64,000 nt of DNA from Cycas panzhihuaensis (lineage: Eukaryota > Cycadophyta): NCBI GenBank assembly GCA_023213395.1, contig CM041465.1, positions 46,879,741 to 46,943,740 of the forward strand, given 5' to 3'. The notes under the pieces were generated by a model. It saw only the letters and a list, made by a program, of their open reading frames with translations. It made no database searches and was not told the origin of the DNA. Positions 32,175-43,668 of this stretch are shown one piece after another (the first letter of the stretch is position 1; each line of letters begins with the position of its first letter). The position numbers and the translations under genes were made by a program.

Positions 32175-32695
32175 ATGGTGGAAGTTCATTTTTACAAAAT
32201 CTATTCTATGAGGTCTTTATTTGAGCCTCATTATTACATTGAAATTCTAAATGACACTTTTATGGGAAAACCCTTATGGGGAATAAAAACCCATAAACTT
32301 TCTAAGATCTATAGCCCTTTTTATAAATCAAAATGGCTAAGGTGGCTCTTTGATGTAGCTCGATAGCTAGCGACTTAAATGTGTAGCTTAATCTGCTAAG
32401 TCTCCATATACGTTTTGGTCATCCCCTATGCCCTTTTGGGTTTTCACAGGTTCTGATTTTCTAAAACAAGTACAACCCTTATCCTTCTGTGCCCACATGG
32501 GGTTTTCACAAAGAGGATAGAGTAGATACATACTCTTATTCTTCCGCGCCCATAAGGGATTTTCATGAATAGAATAGAGTATGATGATCCTATTATCATT
32601 TTCTTTGATCAATCAAAGATGGAGGCCCTAAGGTCGAGCTACCTTCGAAACTATTCAAACTTCACCCTTTGCAGTGGTTTGGGGAAGATATCAGC
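32175..32695 (-). other. Copia B 3' untranslated region
   Basis: Contains the conserved T-rich hairpin (32261-32295, outer stem TATGGG/CCCATA) and the pair of direct repeat units (about 32465-32590). No open frame with a domain. Confidence 0.75.
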
Positions 32696-33346
32696 CACTT
32701 GATCTGCTGTAGGGCAGTAATCTAATTAAATTGCGCAGTCATGAAAAAGTTCCCTAATCCTGTGGACTTTCGTACTTATGTGTTTAGTACGATCATGAAA
32801 TACAGGATTTTTTGCTATGTAGATTGTTGATTGATTATCCACATGAAGACTTGTAGGTGTTTGGGTGATATTCAATGTTTCCAATAATTTTCTCAGCCAT
32901 ATCACCTCTTTACTAGTCTCAAAAGCAAAGAATGTATTCGACTTGTGAGTTGAATCTGCAACTATCTTCTGCCATCTGGATCTCCATGATATTGGTGTTG
33001 TTCCAAGAAACATTACATACCCAGACGTAGATATTCCTATATCTTTATCTTCTACAAAGTCTGAGTATATGTATGTAAAAAGCTTGAAGTCTGAATTAGG
33101 TTCATACAATAGACCATATTTGCTGGTCATCTTAAGGTATCTCAACACTGACACTACTGCCTGCCAATGATTCTGCTTAGGATTTATCATGTAATGAGTA
33201 AGAATGCTGATAGAGTGTATAATATCTGGCCTTGTATTGGTAGTGTAGATGAGACTACCTACAAGTTTCCTATAGAGTGTTACGTCTGCCTCCCTAGTGT
33301 CACCTTCAACTAAGAGTTTGGTGTTAGGGTCCATAGGTAACATCAC
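32696..33346 (-). pseudogene. Copia B RNase H region
   Basis: An unbroken 206-codon stretch (32726-33346): MMLPMDPNTKLLVEGDTRE, LYRKLVGSLIYTTNTRPDI, the RNase H box YIYSDFVEDKDIG (usual DSD now SD), TSGYVMFLGTTPISWRS, SKEVIWLRKLLETLN, LHVDNQSTIYIAKNP, TKHISTKVHRIRELF. An early stop removes the last 40 or so codons (VVDIFTKPL block), still readable below 32726. Confidence 0.92.
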
Positions 33347-33379
33347 TGGTCGAGCATCTTCTAACTGAAACTCGGTTAA

Positions 33380-34130
33380 AAGACCATTGATGTATTTTTC
33401 TTAGGAGAGGAAAAATTTTCCATTCTTTTATGTTACTTCAATTCCCAAGTAATATTTCATCAAACTAAGATCAGACAATTCAAACGTTTTGTCAAGGTCC
33501 CTTTTTAGCTGGCTTATTGACTGTTCACTATTACCCGTTACTAGCATGTCATCCACAAAGATTATAAGATAAGTGACTTTATCCTTATGGTGCTTGATGA
33601 ATAACATTGCATCAATATCTTGATAGTCACAAACCTCGTATCCAAGTTGACTCATCCTTTCAGACAAGTTAGTAAACCAAGCACGAGGGGCTTGTTTAAG
33701 GCCATATAAGGACTTTCTGAGCCTGCAAACCTTATGCTCTTGACCTTTGATCTTATATCCTTCTGGCTGAGCCATGTAAATTTCTTCTTCAAGATCTCCA
33801 TTGAGAAATGTGGTCTTAATATCGAGTTGGTGGATTTTCCAACTCTGTTGAGCAGCTAAAGCCACAACAGTTCTAATTATAGGCCACTCAGTTGTAGGTG
33901 CAAAGACTTCAGTGTAGTCGATGCCTTCCCTTTATGTAAATCCTTTAGCTACCAACCTCACCTTGTGCTTTTCAAGGGTGTATTCTGATTTATATTTATT
34001 TTTAAACACCCATTTATTTTGAACTACCTTTCTGCCAAGTGGTAGATCAACGAGATTTCATTTACTCTTTGTTTGTGGAATTTCTCCAAGTTGTATGCTT
34101 TACAGCTTCTTGGTACATTAAGGGCTCTTC
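33380..34130 (-). pseudogene. Copia B reverse transcriptase
   Basis: 145 codons open (33428-33865): MALAAQQSWKIHQLDIKTTF, LNGDLEEEIYMAQPEGY, SLYGLKQAPRAWFTNL, IIFVDDMLVTGN with FVDD at 33548-33559 intact, and LMKYYLGIEVT. Upstream blocks (KARLVAKGF, the TWRN start) are readable to about 34130 but frame-shifted. Confidence 0.93.
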
Positions 34131-34253
34131 ATTAGGAGTAAGGTACAATTCTGCTAGTTCAAGTTCAGCATATAATAATTTCTGCATCCTTCCTCTATGG
34201 CTACTTCAAGTGCTAATTTTTTCCACCTCATCTGGTTGTATGTCCTTATTGAG

Positions 34254-35450
34254 CTAGCGAGCTTCTTGAGATCCTCGAGTTGGGAATGATGTTCTCATTT
34301 CCCCAACTTCTTGGTTCTTATCATGTTCGTTAAAATGATTATTTTGTGACGAGGATGTTGATGTGCTTGAGGAAGATGGTCCTTCTATCACTATTTTGCC
34401 TTTGTCAACTAAAGGTGGAGAGGATGGTTCTTCTATAATGTCTTTGCCTTTGTTAACTCTGCTATCTTCAAAAGATGGTGTTGGATGTGCACTCATTGGT
34501 TTAGAGTCACAACTTATATCCTCCAAGGCTCTATTGTCAGCTTCCAACATTTGGAATAATTTATGTTTGTGTGCCCTTGGCTGGAGTTTATTTCGATTTG
34601 CATCCAGAATATGGGCATAGCATGTAGAGCCAAAATTTTTAAAGTAGTGAACAATGGGGGCTTATCCTCACCACTTTTCATTAGGTTATTGTACTTTATT
34701 TGATGGGCTAGCAACATTGATACAATAAATAACTATCTAGATTACTTTAGCCCATAGATAGGTAGGTATATTTTTATATATTAACATAGCATAAGCCATT
34801 GTCATGATTGTCCTGTTCATGCACTCGGCAACTCCATTTTGTTGTGGGGTACCTACTATTGTTGTTTGATGCTTGATGCCATTATCTCAAAGGTAGCTTT
34901 CAAACTCATGTGAGGTATATTCGCCACCATTATCAGTTCGAAGACATTTGAGTTAATAACCTCACTCTTTTTTAGTGAGGGCTTTGAATTCCTTGAATAT
35001 ACAGAATGCTTCATCTTTCTTGTGTAGAAAAGCTACCAACTTTTCTAGTGAAATCATCAATGAAAGAGATATAATATAGCTTGCCCTTCAGTGAAGGAAT
35101 GGGCATTGGCCTATAAAAATCAGAGTGTACCAATTATAATAGATGGCTCAATTTCCGCTGACTTTTAGGAAAGGGTTGTTGATGAGATTTGGCAATGATA
35201 CAAGCTTCACATTTAAAGGACTTAGAGAAAAACTTTGGAAGAGTGTTAGAAAGATCTCTAAGTCTATTAATGTGAACATGGCCCATGTGAGCATGCCAAA
35301 GAGATTTTGGTGACAACATTGAATGGGTCAAGAATGAATTAGATGAAAATTCTTCATCGGCACAAGGGCTTTGGGCACAATGGGATTCAAAAGATGGAGA
35401 GCCATTCAGTCGAAAGAGTTTGCCAAAGAGATGTCCAGTCAAAACCACCT
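34254..35450 (-). pseudogene. Copia B integrase and linker
   Basis: The zinc domain at 35134-35300 is open: LWHAHMGHVHINRLRDL, CEACIIAKSHQQPFP. The catalytic core (34700-35100) is frame-shifted and carries stops, with TDNGGEYTSHEFESYL-like text at about 34900-34940. The C-terminal part KILALHAMPIF (about 34640) leads to the Ser/Glu-rich linker 34254-34550. Confidence 0.88.
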
Positions 35451-35559
35451 GATTAGTTCAAGGGTGAATGACCTTGAGAGTTTGGTCATTTGCGGTTACA
35501 CTCAGATCAAATCCATGAGAAACAAGTGTGGATAAAGAGAGTAGGTTTTGTTTTAGATT

Positions 35560-35990
35560 GGGTATATATAAGACATCAAGTAATGTAAAATCTTCTAAGC
35601 CTGGAGTTTTAGGCGAATGTTGCCAATTCCTTCAATAGGTTATTGTGATTTATCATCCATGTGAGCAACTCCATTAACATTTGAGTCAAATGTTTGATAT
35701 AGACTGCGATTACATATCATATGTTGAGTTGCTCCTGTATCCATGATCCACTATCCATTGATTGAAGCTATACTATTGGCAATTCCAATAGGGCTTGGCA
35801 TTGGTGAAGGGAATTCACAAGTGATATATCTACACTGAGCTTTAAAGTATCTCTTTGGTTGGTTAATGGCATTTGATGTTGAAGATCCCTCAATTCTTTG
35901 AATGTGTGCTTGTACAAAACCTGCACCACTAAAGGATTCTTTACAAGTTTCCTCAACATTATGAGCTTCATGTTTTGGTTAGAACTTGGC
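35560..35990 (-). pseudogene. Copia B protease
   Basis: WIMDTGATQHMIC with the catalytic DTG intact (DTGAT at 35727-35741), then SNVNGVAHMDDKS and PIEGIGNIRLKL. Copia H and C show DIG at the same place, so B is the only relative here with an unmutated protease site. A stop follows KSQ. Confidence 0.88.
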
Positions 35991-35999
35991 GAACTTATA

Positions 36000-36950
36000 A
36001 GTGACAGTTCTGCAATCTTTTGCTAAGTGTCCTTTACAGTTACATCAATCACACATAATAGTTTGATTACTAGAACTTGAAGAAGTACTAGTTTGACCTG
36101 ACTGTCTTGCTCTTTGTTAAGATGGCCCTTAGCCTTGAAACTGTTGAGGTTGTGATTAAGGGTTTGATTGACCTTGTGGATGATTTCCCATATTTCTTCC
36201 TCTTCCTTTTACTCAGTTATTTCCTTTCCCACGAGAGGGACCTTGATTTTTTGTATAGTAAACTTTTTCTTCTACCTCAAAGGCTACATCTAGAAGAGAG
36301 TCAGAGGCTACAAAGTTTGTATCAAAGGTCTTGTCAAATTCTATGAACTTCTCAGTAAGTGCTTCAAAGTTGAGTGTCTTCAATGTTCCACTAGATTGAA
36401 AACTTCCAAGCAAGTTTTTATAATCGGGGATATATAAACATGACTGGATCAAAAATGCCCAAGTGATACATTGGGTCTTAAAGTCCTTGTCAATTACCTA
36501 TTTGATTGGCCAAAGGAGATTTATTATCTCATGAGATCATCCCTTCTACATTTTTAATTTGTTCATTTTCAAAACAAGATGAACAAATTCTAAATCTGAC
36601 TTTGTATCAAAGTTCTTTCTAAGAACTTCTAGGACCTTCCAGGCTGTATCATGTTCCTCTTCGTTTATCAAGTTATGCAAGGAGTGATCAATGACTAATA
36701 AAATTCCTACACAAATCTTTTTATCATCTATCTCCCATTGTAGTTTAGCTGCAGCATTTGTAGGAGCTATTGGGGCAGATCCACTAGAAGCAGTTGTTGT
36801 AGCTGTTGCTAGTATATTGGGTGTAGGCTGCAAGTGGGCTCTCCAAAGGCCTTCATACTTTGCAGTATTTTTAATTCTAGTGTACCATATATCCCAATTT
36901 TCTTTGCCTTTCAATATGCAGTTAACATTTTACTTGAATTGAGATGACAT
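36000..36950 (-). pseudogene. Copia B gag (UBN2-like)
   Basis: ATG at 36950 (MSSQFK, then TAA where CAA is expected, then NVNCILKGKENWDIWYTRI). Open 36546-36914 and 36213-36452: WRAHLQPTPNILATATT, DDKKICVGILLVIDHSLHN, KNFDTKSDLEFVHLVL, SCLYIPDYKNLLGSF. The zinc knuckle at about 36012-36053 is CX2CX4HX4C with one codon turned to TGA (C-D-stop-C, then NCKGHLAKDC). Basic tail with SRGKGNN. Confidence 0.9.
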
Positions 36951-38954
36951 GATGATGATGATGAAGTAGAAGACATGATAGAAGTATGTGCCACTAACAC
37001 GTGTGGCTAGTACACCCGGTGTAGCAGGGATGTAGAAATTATTATTATGATGAGAAGCAAGTAATGATTAAGTATTTTTTTAATAATTATATATTAGAAA
37101 AATGAATATAAGTAATGATGTAAGAATAAGGCCTAATGTAGAGCTGGCAAAGAGTGGTGATATGTCATGCCACTAACCTCTCACTTATGTCCAAGTGTAG
37201 GTGAGGTTTCGATGCCTAAGGTTTCTAGTATATGATTAGGGCCTTCACCCGCGATACATGCACCTGCACTTAGTGATGAAATCCAAGTCACAGTGGAGCC
37301 TAAGTACTCCTAGTCCTCACCCAGTTCACCAATGAGCAGCTATATACCTCCTCTAAAGAGTCAAATGGTATTGTATATCCCACAGCTATGATAGATATTA
37401 GACCAGGTTAATTTTAATCTTGCATTAAGGTTTTCAATTTTCCTAGGTGGTTATCAGGATTATCCCTGATTGGAGGCTGTAAGTATGGCTAACCTGTCCC
37501 TCCACCACTATTCTGGTTAAGACCAGACCTAGTATGAAACTCACACCTCCCTTAGGGCCTAGACTTCAGCCAACCTTGGTCTATTTCAATCAACGCGAGT
37601 GTGTGCATAAGTCAAGAACTAGTGGTATAAATCATACAGATGAGATTCCTTTTAGGAATAGTGTAAGATGTTTCCATATAACTGAAAACTAAAATAAAAA
37701 CTTGTCAAATGTACTTACTTTGTTGTTGTTAATGCTTTTCTGATGCTTTGTTATTGTTGCTACTTTTATGATGCTTTATTGTTGTTACTAATTTTTGATG
37801 CTTTATTGTTGTTGTTGCTTTTGTGATTCTTTATGCTACATGTGCAAATAGAAAAAGCATGCTAGATTTAGCAGTGGAACCAGATGTTGCTTTTGATCTA
37901 AGGTTTCCCTTGCTTTAGTACAATGTTTCCAAATACAATTTTGGAAGTTTTGATACAAAAGCCACAATGGGCTAAAAATTAGATCAACTTGCCACTAAAA
38001 TGATGATTTTTCTAAATCTATATGCATGTTATTTTTTCCTATTTTGTGATTTTTTCACAAAATTTATAAATAATGATAAATGGATAAATTTTTAAAAATT
38101 ATAAATATGAAGGCCTAAATAATGAAATCTAAATTTATGATAGAAGGAAAAAGTGTTCAGAATGTCATTTCTGATAGAGTTGTGAAGTCATATTTTAGAA
38201 AAGGCACAAAAAAATTTTCTACCTGAAAAAGCACCAAAGTAAAATCACGCCAGATCAACTATCTCAGAATCTAGAATTCAATATGTTAAAAGTTATGTTT
38301 TTACATGTACATTAACTTTTCATTCTTCACCATCTATAAAATCTGCCAAAACATTGCCTGTAATACCCTTACAAGGTCCTTTGTGGGGTTGAGTAGGCAA
38401 AATCAAGAATCAGAAGAAAGCGGATAGATCTCACTAACCAGTGGATGAAATTTGATGATATTTATCTTAAACTGATCTTAAGACATAAATATACTAGATC
38501 CCTTAATAAAACTTTTAGATCTTCAGCTTATAATTAAAGAATTTCATTAGGAAAAGTGTTTTAAATCACTCATCCACAAAATTTACCCTTTTATCATAGC
38601 CAAAACTCATTGGTTCTAGTTGAATCTGAAGTTTCTCTAGAACAAAAAAATGATCCTCTAGTCAAGGTGACCTTGCATGCCAAATTTTATCAAATTCTGA
38701 GATGGTCAAATTTTTATGAAATTTTGGGCCTTTAATGCTTCTGGGACTGTTCCAGCAGCTGAACAACTTCCAAAACATGTATTCTTCACCTTTGAATTTC
38801 TACACACATGGATAAAGTAGCAACATACAAAATACTATACTTTTAAGCTCTCAAAATGTTAAAAAATAATGAATGCATTCTCAATACTTCACATTAAAGG
38901 TGAAGGAGAGGCAAAATGACTATATGCAAGTGGAATGGAGTGAATAAATCCCCT
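36951..38954 (-). other. Copia B untranslated leader
   Basis: About 2 kb between the primer site and the gag ATG, without a conserved frame. The 3' part (36955-37610) is shared with copia C. A short-unit T-rich repeat lies at 37721-37836. Confidence 0.75.
37721..37836 (-). repeat. T-rich minisatellite in copia B leader
   Basis: Four imperfect units of 27-31 bases, each ending in a variant of TGATGCTTTATT and starting with TTGTTG. Only here; no second copy in the window. Confidence 0.7.
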
Positions 38955-38956
38955 TC

Positions 38957-38970
38957 TAACTCTAATACCA
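38957..38970 (-). other. Copia B primer-binding site
   Basis: TGGTATTAGAGTTA on the minus strand, 2 bases from the 5' LTR. It is one transition away from the initiator tRNA-Met complement TGGTATCAGAG. Confidence 0.88.
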
Positions 38971-38972
38971 CA

Positions 38973-39284
38973 TGAAGGAAGGATGGATCTAGGAGATAAA
39001 TCACTCACATGCACACAATGGCAATGGAGAATGAAAAAGAAAATGAAACAAGATATGAGAGCAAGAATGGAGGTAAGAATAAATAATGACTCCCTCCTTG
39101 AGATTTCACCTTTTATTATTGAGGGTGAGCATTAGGGTTAGGATTTTCCTGCCTAATGACATGAACCTAAAATTACATCCAAATGCACATAAAGTGCATT
39201 TCGTTAAGAGACTAATGCTAATAATATATCCTAAGGTCACATAATTAATCTACACAAATGACCTTGATACATTAACCTCTTTTA
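38973..39284 (-). repeat. Copia B 5' LTR (312 bp)
   Basis: The outer end reads TAAAAGAG where the 3' LTR has TGAAAGAG. The plus-strand edge is followed by TATTT (39285-39289). Confidence 0.95.
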
Positions 39285-39289
39285 TATTT
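39285..39289. other. Target site duplication of copia B, right copy
   Basis: TATTT, identical to 31847-31851. Confidence 0.92.
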
Positions 39290-40399
39290 TTGCCTCTCAA
39301 AGTAGGCATCTGGGATGGTTGTAAGGTTATGGGTAATAATAGAGGCGTCTATCCCCTTCATGTCTAAATAATCCCACACGAAGATGTCATGAAACTCTTG
39401 GAACAAAAGGGTATATTCTTCTATTTCTTCAAGGGTATACTCCGCTCCTACCTTGATGACCTTATCTAGGGAAAGGATGATGTCCTTAGTTGCCCCAACT
39501 AACATGGCATTCCCCTCCTCGAAGTGAATGGGGGCTTAGTCAATGGAAGGGAGTGGAGGAGTATCTGGTTTATTCGGGTTGGCTAAAGGTAACCCTAAGG
39601 CTAAGCATTTCCAGAAACCAAGCCTATGGTGTTTAAAAGGGAGGTTGTACATGGAGCCTACTAAATGCTCTAACAGGGCCTCACCATTCTCAAAGCAATC
39701 TACCCTATGGATAGTCTTGCTTGACGAGGATGAGGAGCAAGGTGAAGGAGGAGTAACAGGTCTATAATGACTGATCTACTATTCCAGATAATTAGGGGAC
39801 TCCTTAGAGGAGTTAGAGGGCATCCTCCTATGTCGTTGTGCCCTATTACGTAGAAGGGAAAGTCAATTGGGACCTAGGTCACAGGCTATAAAGTCATCAC
39901 TCAGAAAATGAAACTCCTCATCTTTGTCATCAATGGAGGATGATGAAATTTTGGGAGTGGATGGAGATGAGGCATGACAAGAGCTCACGCATGTGACGAG
40001 TGTAACTATGCATGGCTCCTGAGATGTACTAGAAGTGTCATGATTCACTAAAAGAGTCCTAGGCTAGGGCTCAAGACTAGAAAGAAGATAAGTGGAATGC
40101 TCCCTATGAATGTTGAGGAGAGATATGGGATGGGGAGGTTCCTCACACTCATTATCAGACTCATGGTCACTCATGACAATAAGGTACTTATAACTTCCTA
40201 CACCAATAGGGGTGAAATGGATTAGGTTTGAGGAGAAAGGGAGAGGTTCTTCCTCTACTTTAGGAATTCTATGGACATTAATTGAGTGGGTGGTGGAATA
40301 GGTAGATGGATCCTTATTGCCCTTAGCTAGCTCATGAGCCACCTAACACAGTTGATGAGATGATTGAATAAGAGGTGGTTCCCAGGAAATAACTTTCAT
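39290..40399 (-). pseudogene. Element T RT N-terminus and protease-RT linker
   Basis: 39290-39505 is open: KVIKVGAEYTLEEIEEYTLL, FQEFHDIFVWDYLDMKGID, IITHNLTTIPDAYFERQKYK, which is the palm lead-in that meets FFAIVKMEV on the other side of copia B. Upstream (39506-40342) is an acidic Ser/Glu/Asp-rich linker with several frames, as Tat-lineage polyproteins usually have. Confidence 0.88.
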
Positions 40400-41136
40400 T
40401 CACCTTTTATGGAGGAATTTGAGTTTCCTCTAGTAGGATAAATACATAGCTCCTATTTTATTAAGCTATGGGCACCCCAACAGAAGGTTGTAGTCTACAT
40501 CAACATGGAGGAGTACTATATCAATGAGGATGCTTTTGTCCTTAATGGTAAGATGGATAGAAACTAATCCCAAGGGTGTCTTCTCGTTACTATCATAGCC
40601 TTGATAGTGCCATGGAACTAGTTCAAGAGCTGGTATACCCAAGTCTTATATTATACATAAGGGCATAGCATTAATAGAAGAACCATTATCTACAACCATC
40701 CTTTTAAGGATACACTCAAGAGTGTCAATGGAAATAGTGAAGGGGTAATATCATTGGTGCTCCTTCTCACTTGATCTCTGAGGTCAAAGGTAATGAAGGA
40801 CTCTCAGTTTAGGGCATCATCCAAAGCATGAATAAGAGTATTAGTTTAACCCAAAGCCTTAAAAAGAGGGGTGTGTTGCTCATGAAAACTCTACAAGACA
40901 TCCATCATGGACATTTTTGTGGGCACAGTATGGAGCTCATTGACTATAGATAAGTATTTCCCCTTCCTAGTAGGTTGGGAAAGTGCCCTTTGAAAGTCAT
41001 AGCATCCAGGGTGAATGGGAATGGTCTTGGGGACTATAGGGATCTTGGAGGGTGGATTATCCATTGGAAGGTTTTGTTGGGACATGAAGGCCCCATCAGC
41101 CTCCTTAGCTGCTTGACACCTTATGATCAGGCACAA
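40400..41136 (-). pseudogene. Element T protease region
   Basis: VDNGSSINAMPL (about 40685-40720) is the protease active site, with DNG where DTG or DGG is usual. LLGCPWLNKIGA-like text near 40440-40480 is the C-terminal hallmark (its Trp is a stop here). Upstream 40891-41136 reads YLSIVNELHTVPTKMSMMDVL, a block that precedes protease in Tat-type polyproteins. Confidence 0.82.
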
Positions 41137-41189
41137 AGGGGTAGTCTTAAGTATTTGAATAACTCTCTTCCCCTTATTTTAGGGTTGAG

Positions 41190-43410
41190 AGGATGAGGAA
41201 GATTGGGGACGAGAACATAGAGCAGAAGATGAATTCCTTACCCCATTTCCTTTTGTTTACTCAGGAGCGAGGTTAGGGGATTGTCCCCTATTCCTTATCC
41301 CTCTATCTCAGGTGGACTAGTCTTGTTCTCCATGTTTGAGGAAGGGATCATGATAAATGGGTTGGTCTAAGTTAGGCCTAGACACCCATTTAGGAGAAGA
41401 ATCACATGGTGGGAAAAGCTCAGGGTGTTTCACCCAATATTGTGAATCTTCGTGAAGGCATTCACCATGGATAGAGCACCATTTCTTCTCGAGGGTTTTA
41501 CCCTCCTTACTTAAGGAGTTTGGGTGTTTTTGCCTTTAGGCAGTGCAGCTTGGGATGCCTAGTAGATAGGCCTATGAGAATCTAAAGGTGACTAAGAGCG
41601 TTAGAGCTCAAACAAATGTATATCAGAGGTTAAGGGGTCTAAGGTCTTCTCCATTATATAGGTAGTAGGCCTTGGAGATTTTTGGGGTTGTTGGTCACAT
41701 GCCAGAGGGGGTGCCTCATATCATTGTGATGACCTAAGAGGCTTTTTAAGACCTGCCTAGATATTAATAGCCTCGAGCACCAAGCATTTAGTTATGGTAT
41801 ATAAGCATGTCATTGTCCCTATTTTGAGGATATTGACATAGACTTTAGGGTAGAGAGCATTCATAAAAATACCCCTCTTCAATTCCTCGAGTAACATGGC
41901 CTTTGTAGAATGGAGGAGGTCATGGGAATGCCTTATAAAGTCATGATTCATTTCATCATGACCTTGCTTAAGGGAGAGTAGGGCCTTGATCCCACTCTCG
42001 AAGAGACAAGCTATGCCAAAGTAGTTAATGAACTCATCTACAAGTTGCTAAAAGGAGTGGATTGAATGGGGAGGGAGATGGTAAAACTATTTAAGAGCAT
42101 CTCCTTACAAAGAAGGAGGAAATAATTTCATTAATATATGGTCATAAGCCCAATAATCAATACATGCTATGGAGAGACTCTAGACATGTTTAGTTGGGTC
42201 TTGCAATGAGGTACCATCAAATTTGGGTACCTCAGGAGGGTGAGGTAGTAGGTTAGTCCTAAGCACCTCAATTGATAGGGGGGTTGACCTATAGGCAATG
42301 AAAGGATGAACCTTTGGTTGAGCTAGAGGGTCAACTAGAGGCATAGAAGGAGGTGGATACAGATACCCAAGTCCTCCTTAGGGGGTTTGAGCATATGAGG
42401 GATATGTATTCCCACCTAGCTGGTGAGAAGGAGTCATTTCCAATTGAGGGAAGGCTGGATAAGTGGTAAGTGAGTAAGATGATCCCACTACACCTTGAGG
42501 GTGTGGCCCTTGTTGGGAGGGCATATGAGAGTATGGGTCTTGAAGAGGGATGGATCCTCCTTGTGAAGGTACCATGTATGGAGTGGAACATGAAGATGAA
42601 GAGAGTGGATGAGGTAAGGAGTTTTGCCCATATGGGCAACCTATAAGAGGTGTGACTCCATAAGGGTGTAGTGAATCCACCCCATAAACCGAAAGAGGGT
42701 TTTCCTTTCCATGCCCCTAGGGTTAGGACGTATACCCTGGAGGTATGTAAAGGGAAGGGTTGACACATGGGGATGGGTTCCATATGGCCTAAAGATTAGG
42801 GACATAAGTGCCCCCTAAGTCATATGAGAGGGGCATAGACCAAGTTCAGTTGAGGTATGGTCGCCTAGTTTGGGAGGGTCATTCTTAACCCAATTTAGGA
42901 TCTGAGTATGCCCTAAAGATCCCCTTGGGCAAGGGGGACATGTGAAGAGGAAGAAACGATAAGAGTAGGTCCTATCATGGCTATGGATGGGGGTTGATAT
43001 GAAATGGAAGGTGCAGGTGTAGAAGAGGATGACACTATGCTATGAAGGATGTCTTCTAGCTACTTTAGAGTTGGCTGGGTATTTACAGCTCAAAAACATT
43101 ACTATAATGCCTCTACTACACCTATAGGAGGGGTTTCTGCTTTCTCATATAAGGTGAAAGGCTCCTCATATGGGGTGGGAACCACAGGTCAATCTTCATG
43201 GGAACTCTCACTAGGGTGATAGTATTCCATAGAGGTAGATGCACCTACATCATGCATAGGAAATACGAAAAAATTTGGGTGCTCTTAGTCACCCAAATAG
43301 GAAATAGGATTGTCGCCCTCTTGGGTGGGATCTTGGAGGGAAGTTAAAGTTTGATCTTGGGTTTCAGAGACGTAGGTATGATATACCCACTCGGATGGGT
43401 ATCCCTCCAT
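41190..43410 (-). pseudogene. Element T gag
   Basis: Likely start ATG 43410 (MEGYPSEWVYHTY), 240 bases from the primer site. A long Pro/Ser/Tyr-rich N-terminal half (about 42330-43400) precedes the Retrotrans_gag domain (41750-42260): PKFDGTSLQDPTKHVQSL, LMKLFPPSL, FYHLPPHSIHSF, LVDEFINYFG. A zinc-binding-like CSIHGECLHEDSQYW lies at about 41437-41480 (last Cys changed to Tyr). Stops and at least one frameshift occur. Confidence 0.85.
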
Positions 43411-43667
43411 TGTCGATTCAGAATCAAATGAGGGAATGGAGGAGTAGGAAGGTTCTTTCAAGGTGAAGGAAAGACCTCACAAGAGATGATAGAAATGTTG
43501 CATTCATGTATCACCTAAAATCATGGAAGAAATGAGGATAAATAAAATGATGAAAGATGTTAGGGGCTTCCCAACAGATTTAGGAGGTATGGAAAGAAAA
43601 AGAGAGACTAATGTTAACATAAGGGAATATGGTTTTCCCTTACAGGTAGTCCCCAGTATAGTCACCA
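43411..43667 (-). other. Element T leader and primer-binding site
   Basis: The primer site is TGGTGACTATACTGGGGA (43650-43667), one base from the LTR. It fits the TGGCGACTC-CTGGGGA type used by Tat/Ogre elements, reported as tRNA-Arg (from memory, less sure), and differs from the Met site of every other element here. A short leader of about 240 bases follows. Confidence 0.78.
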
Positions 43668-43668
43668 G

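Larger units (their letters stand above)
31852..39284 (-). mobile_element. Copia B, complete Ty1/copia element
   Basis: 7433 bp on the minus strand with LTRs of 311 and 312 bp, primer site, polypurine tract, a 2 kb leader and full gag-pol. Perfect 5 bp target duplication TATTT. I count 14 substitutions and one indel between the LTRs (about 4.5%). It lies in the RT gene of element T, so it is younger than T. It is the best-preserved member of the A/B/C/H family, and it serves here as the reference for their domain edges. Confidence 0.96.

Noticed and set aside
42331-42783. 150-codon minus ORF, overlapping a 100-codon ORF at 42378-42680
   Set aside because: Both cover the Pro/Ser-rich gag N-terminus of T; they look like alternate frames around a frameshift, so they were not listed as separate genes.
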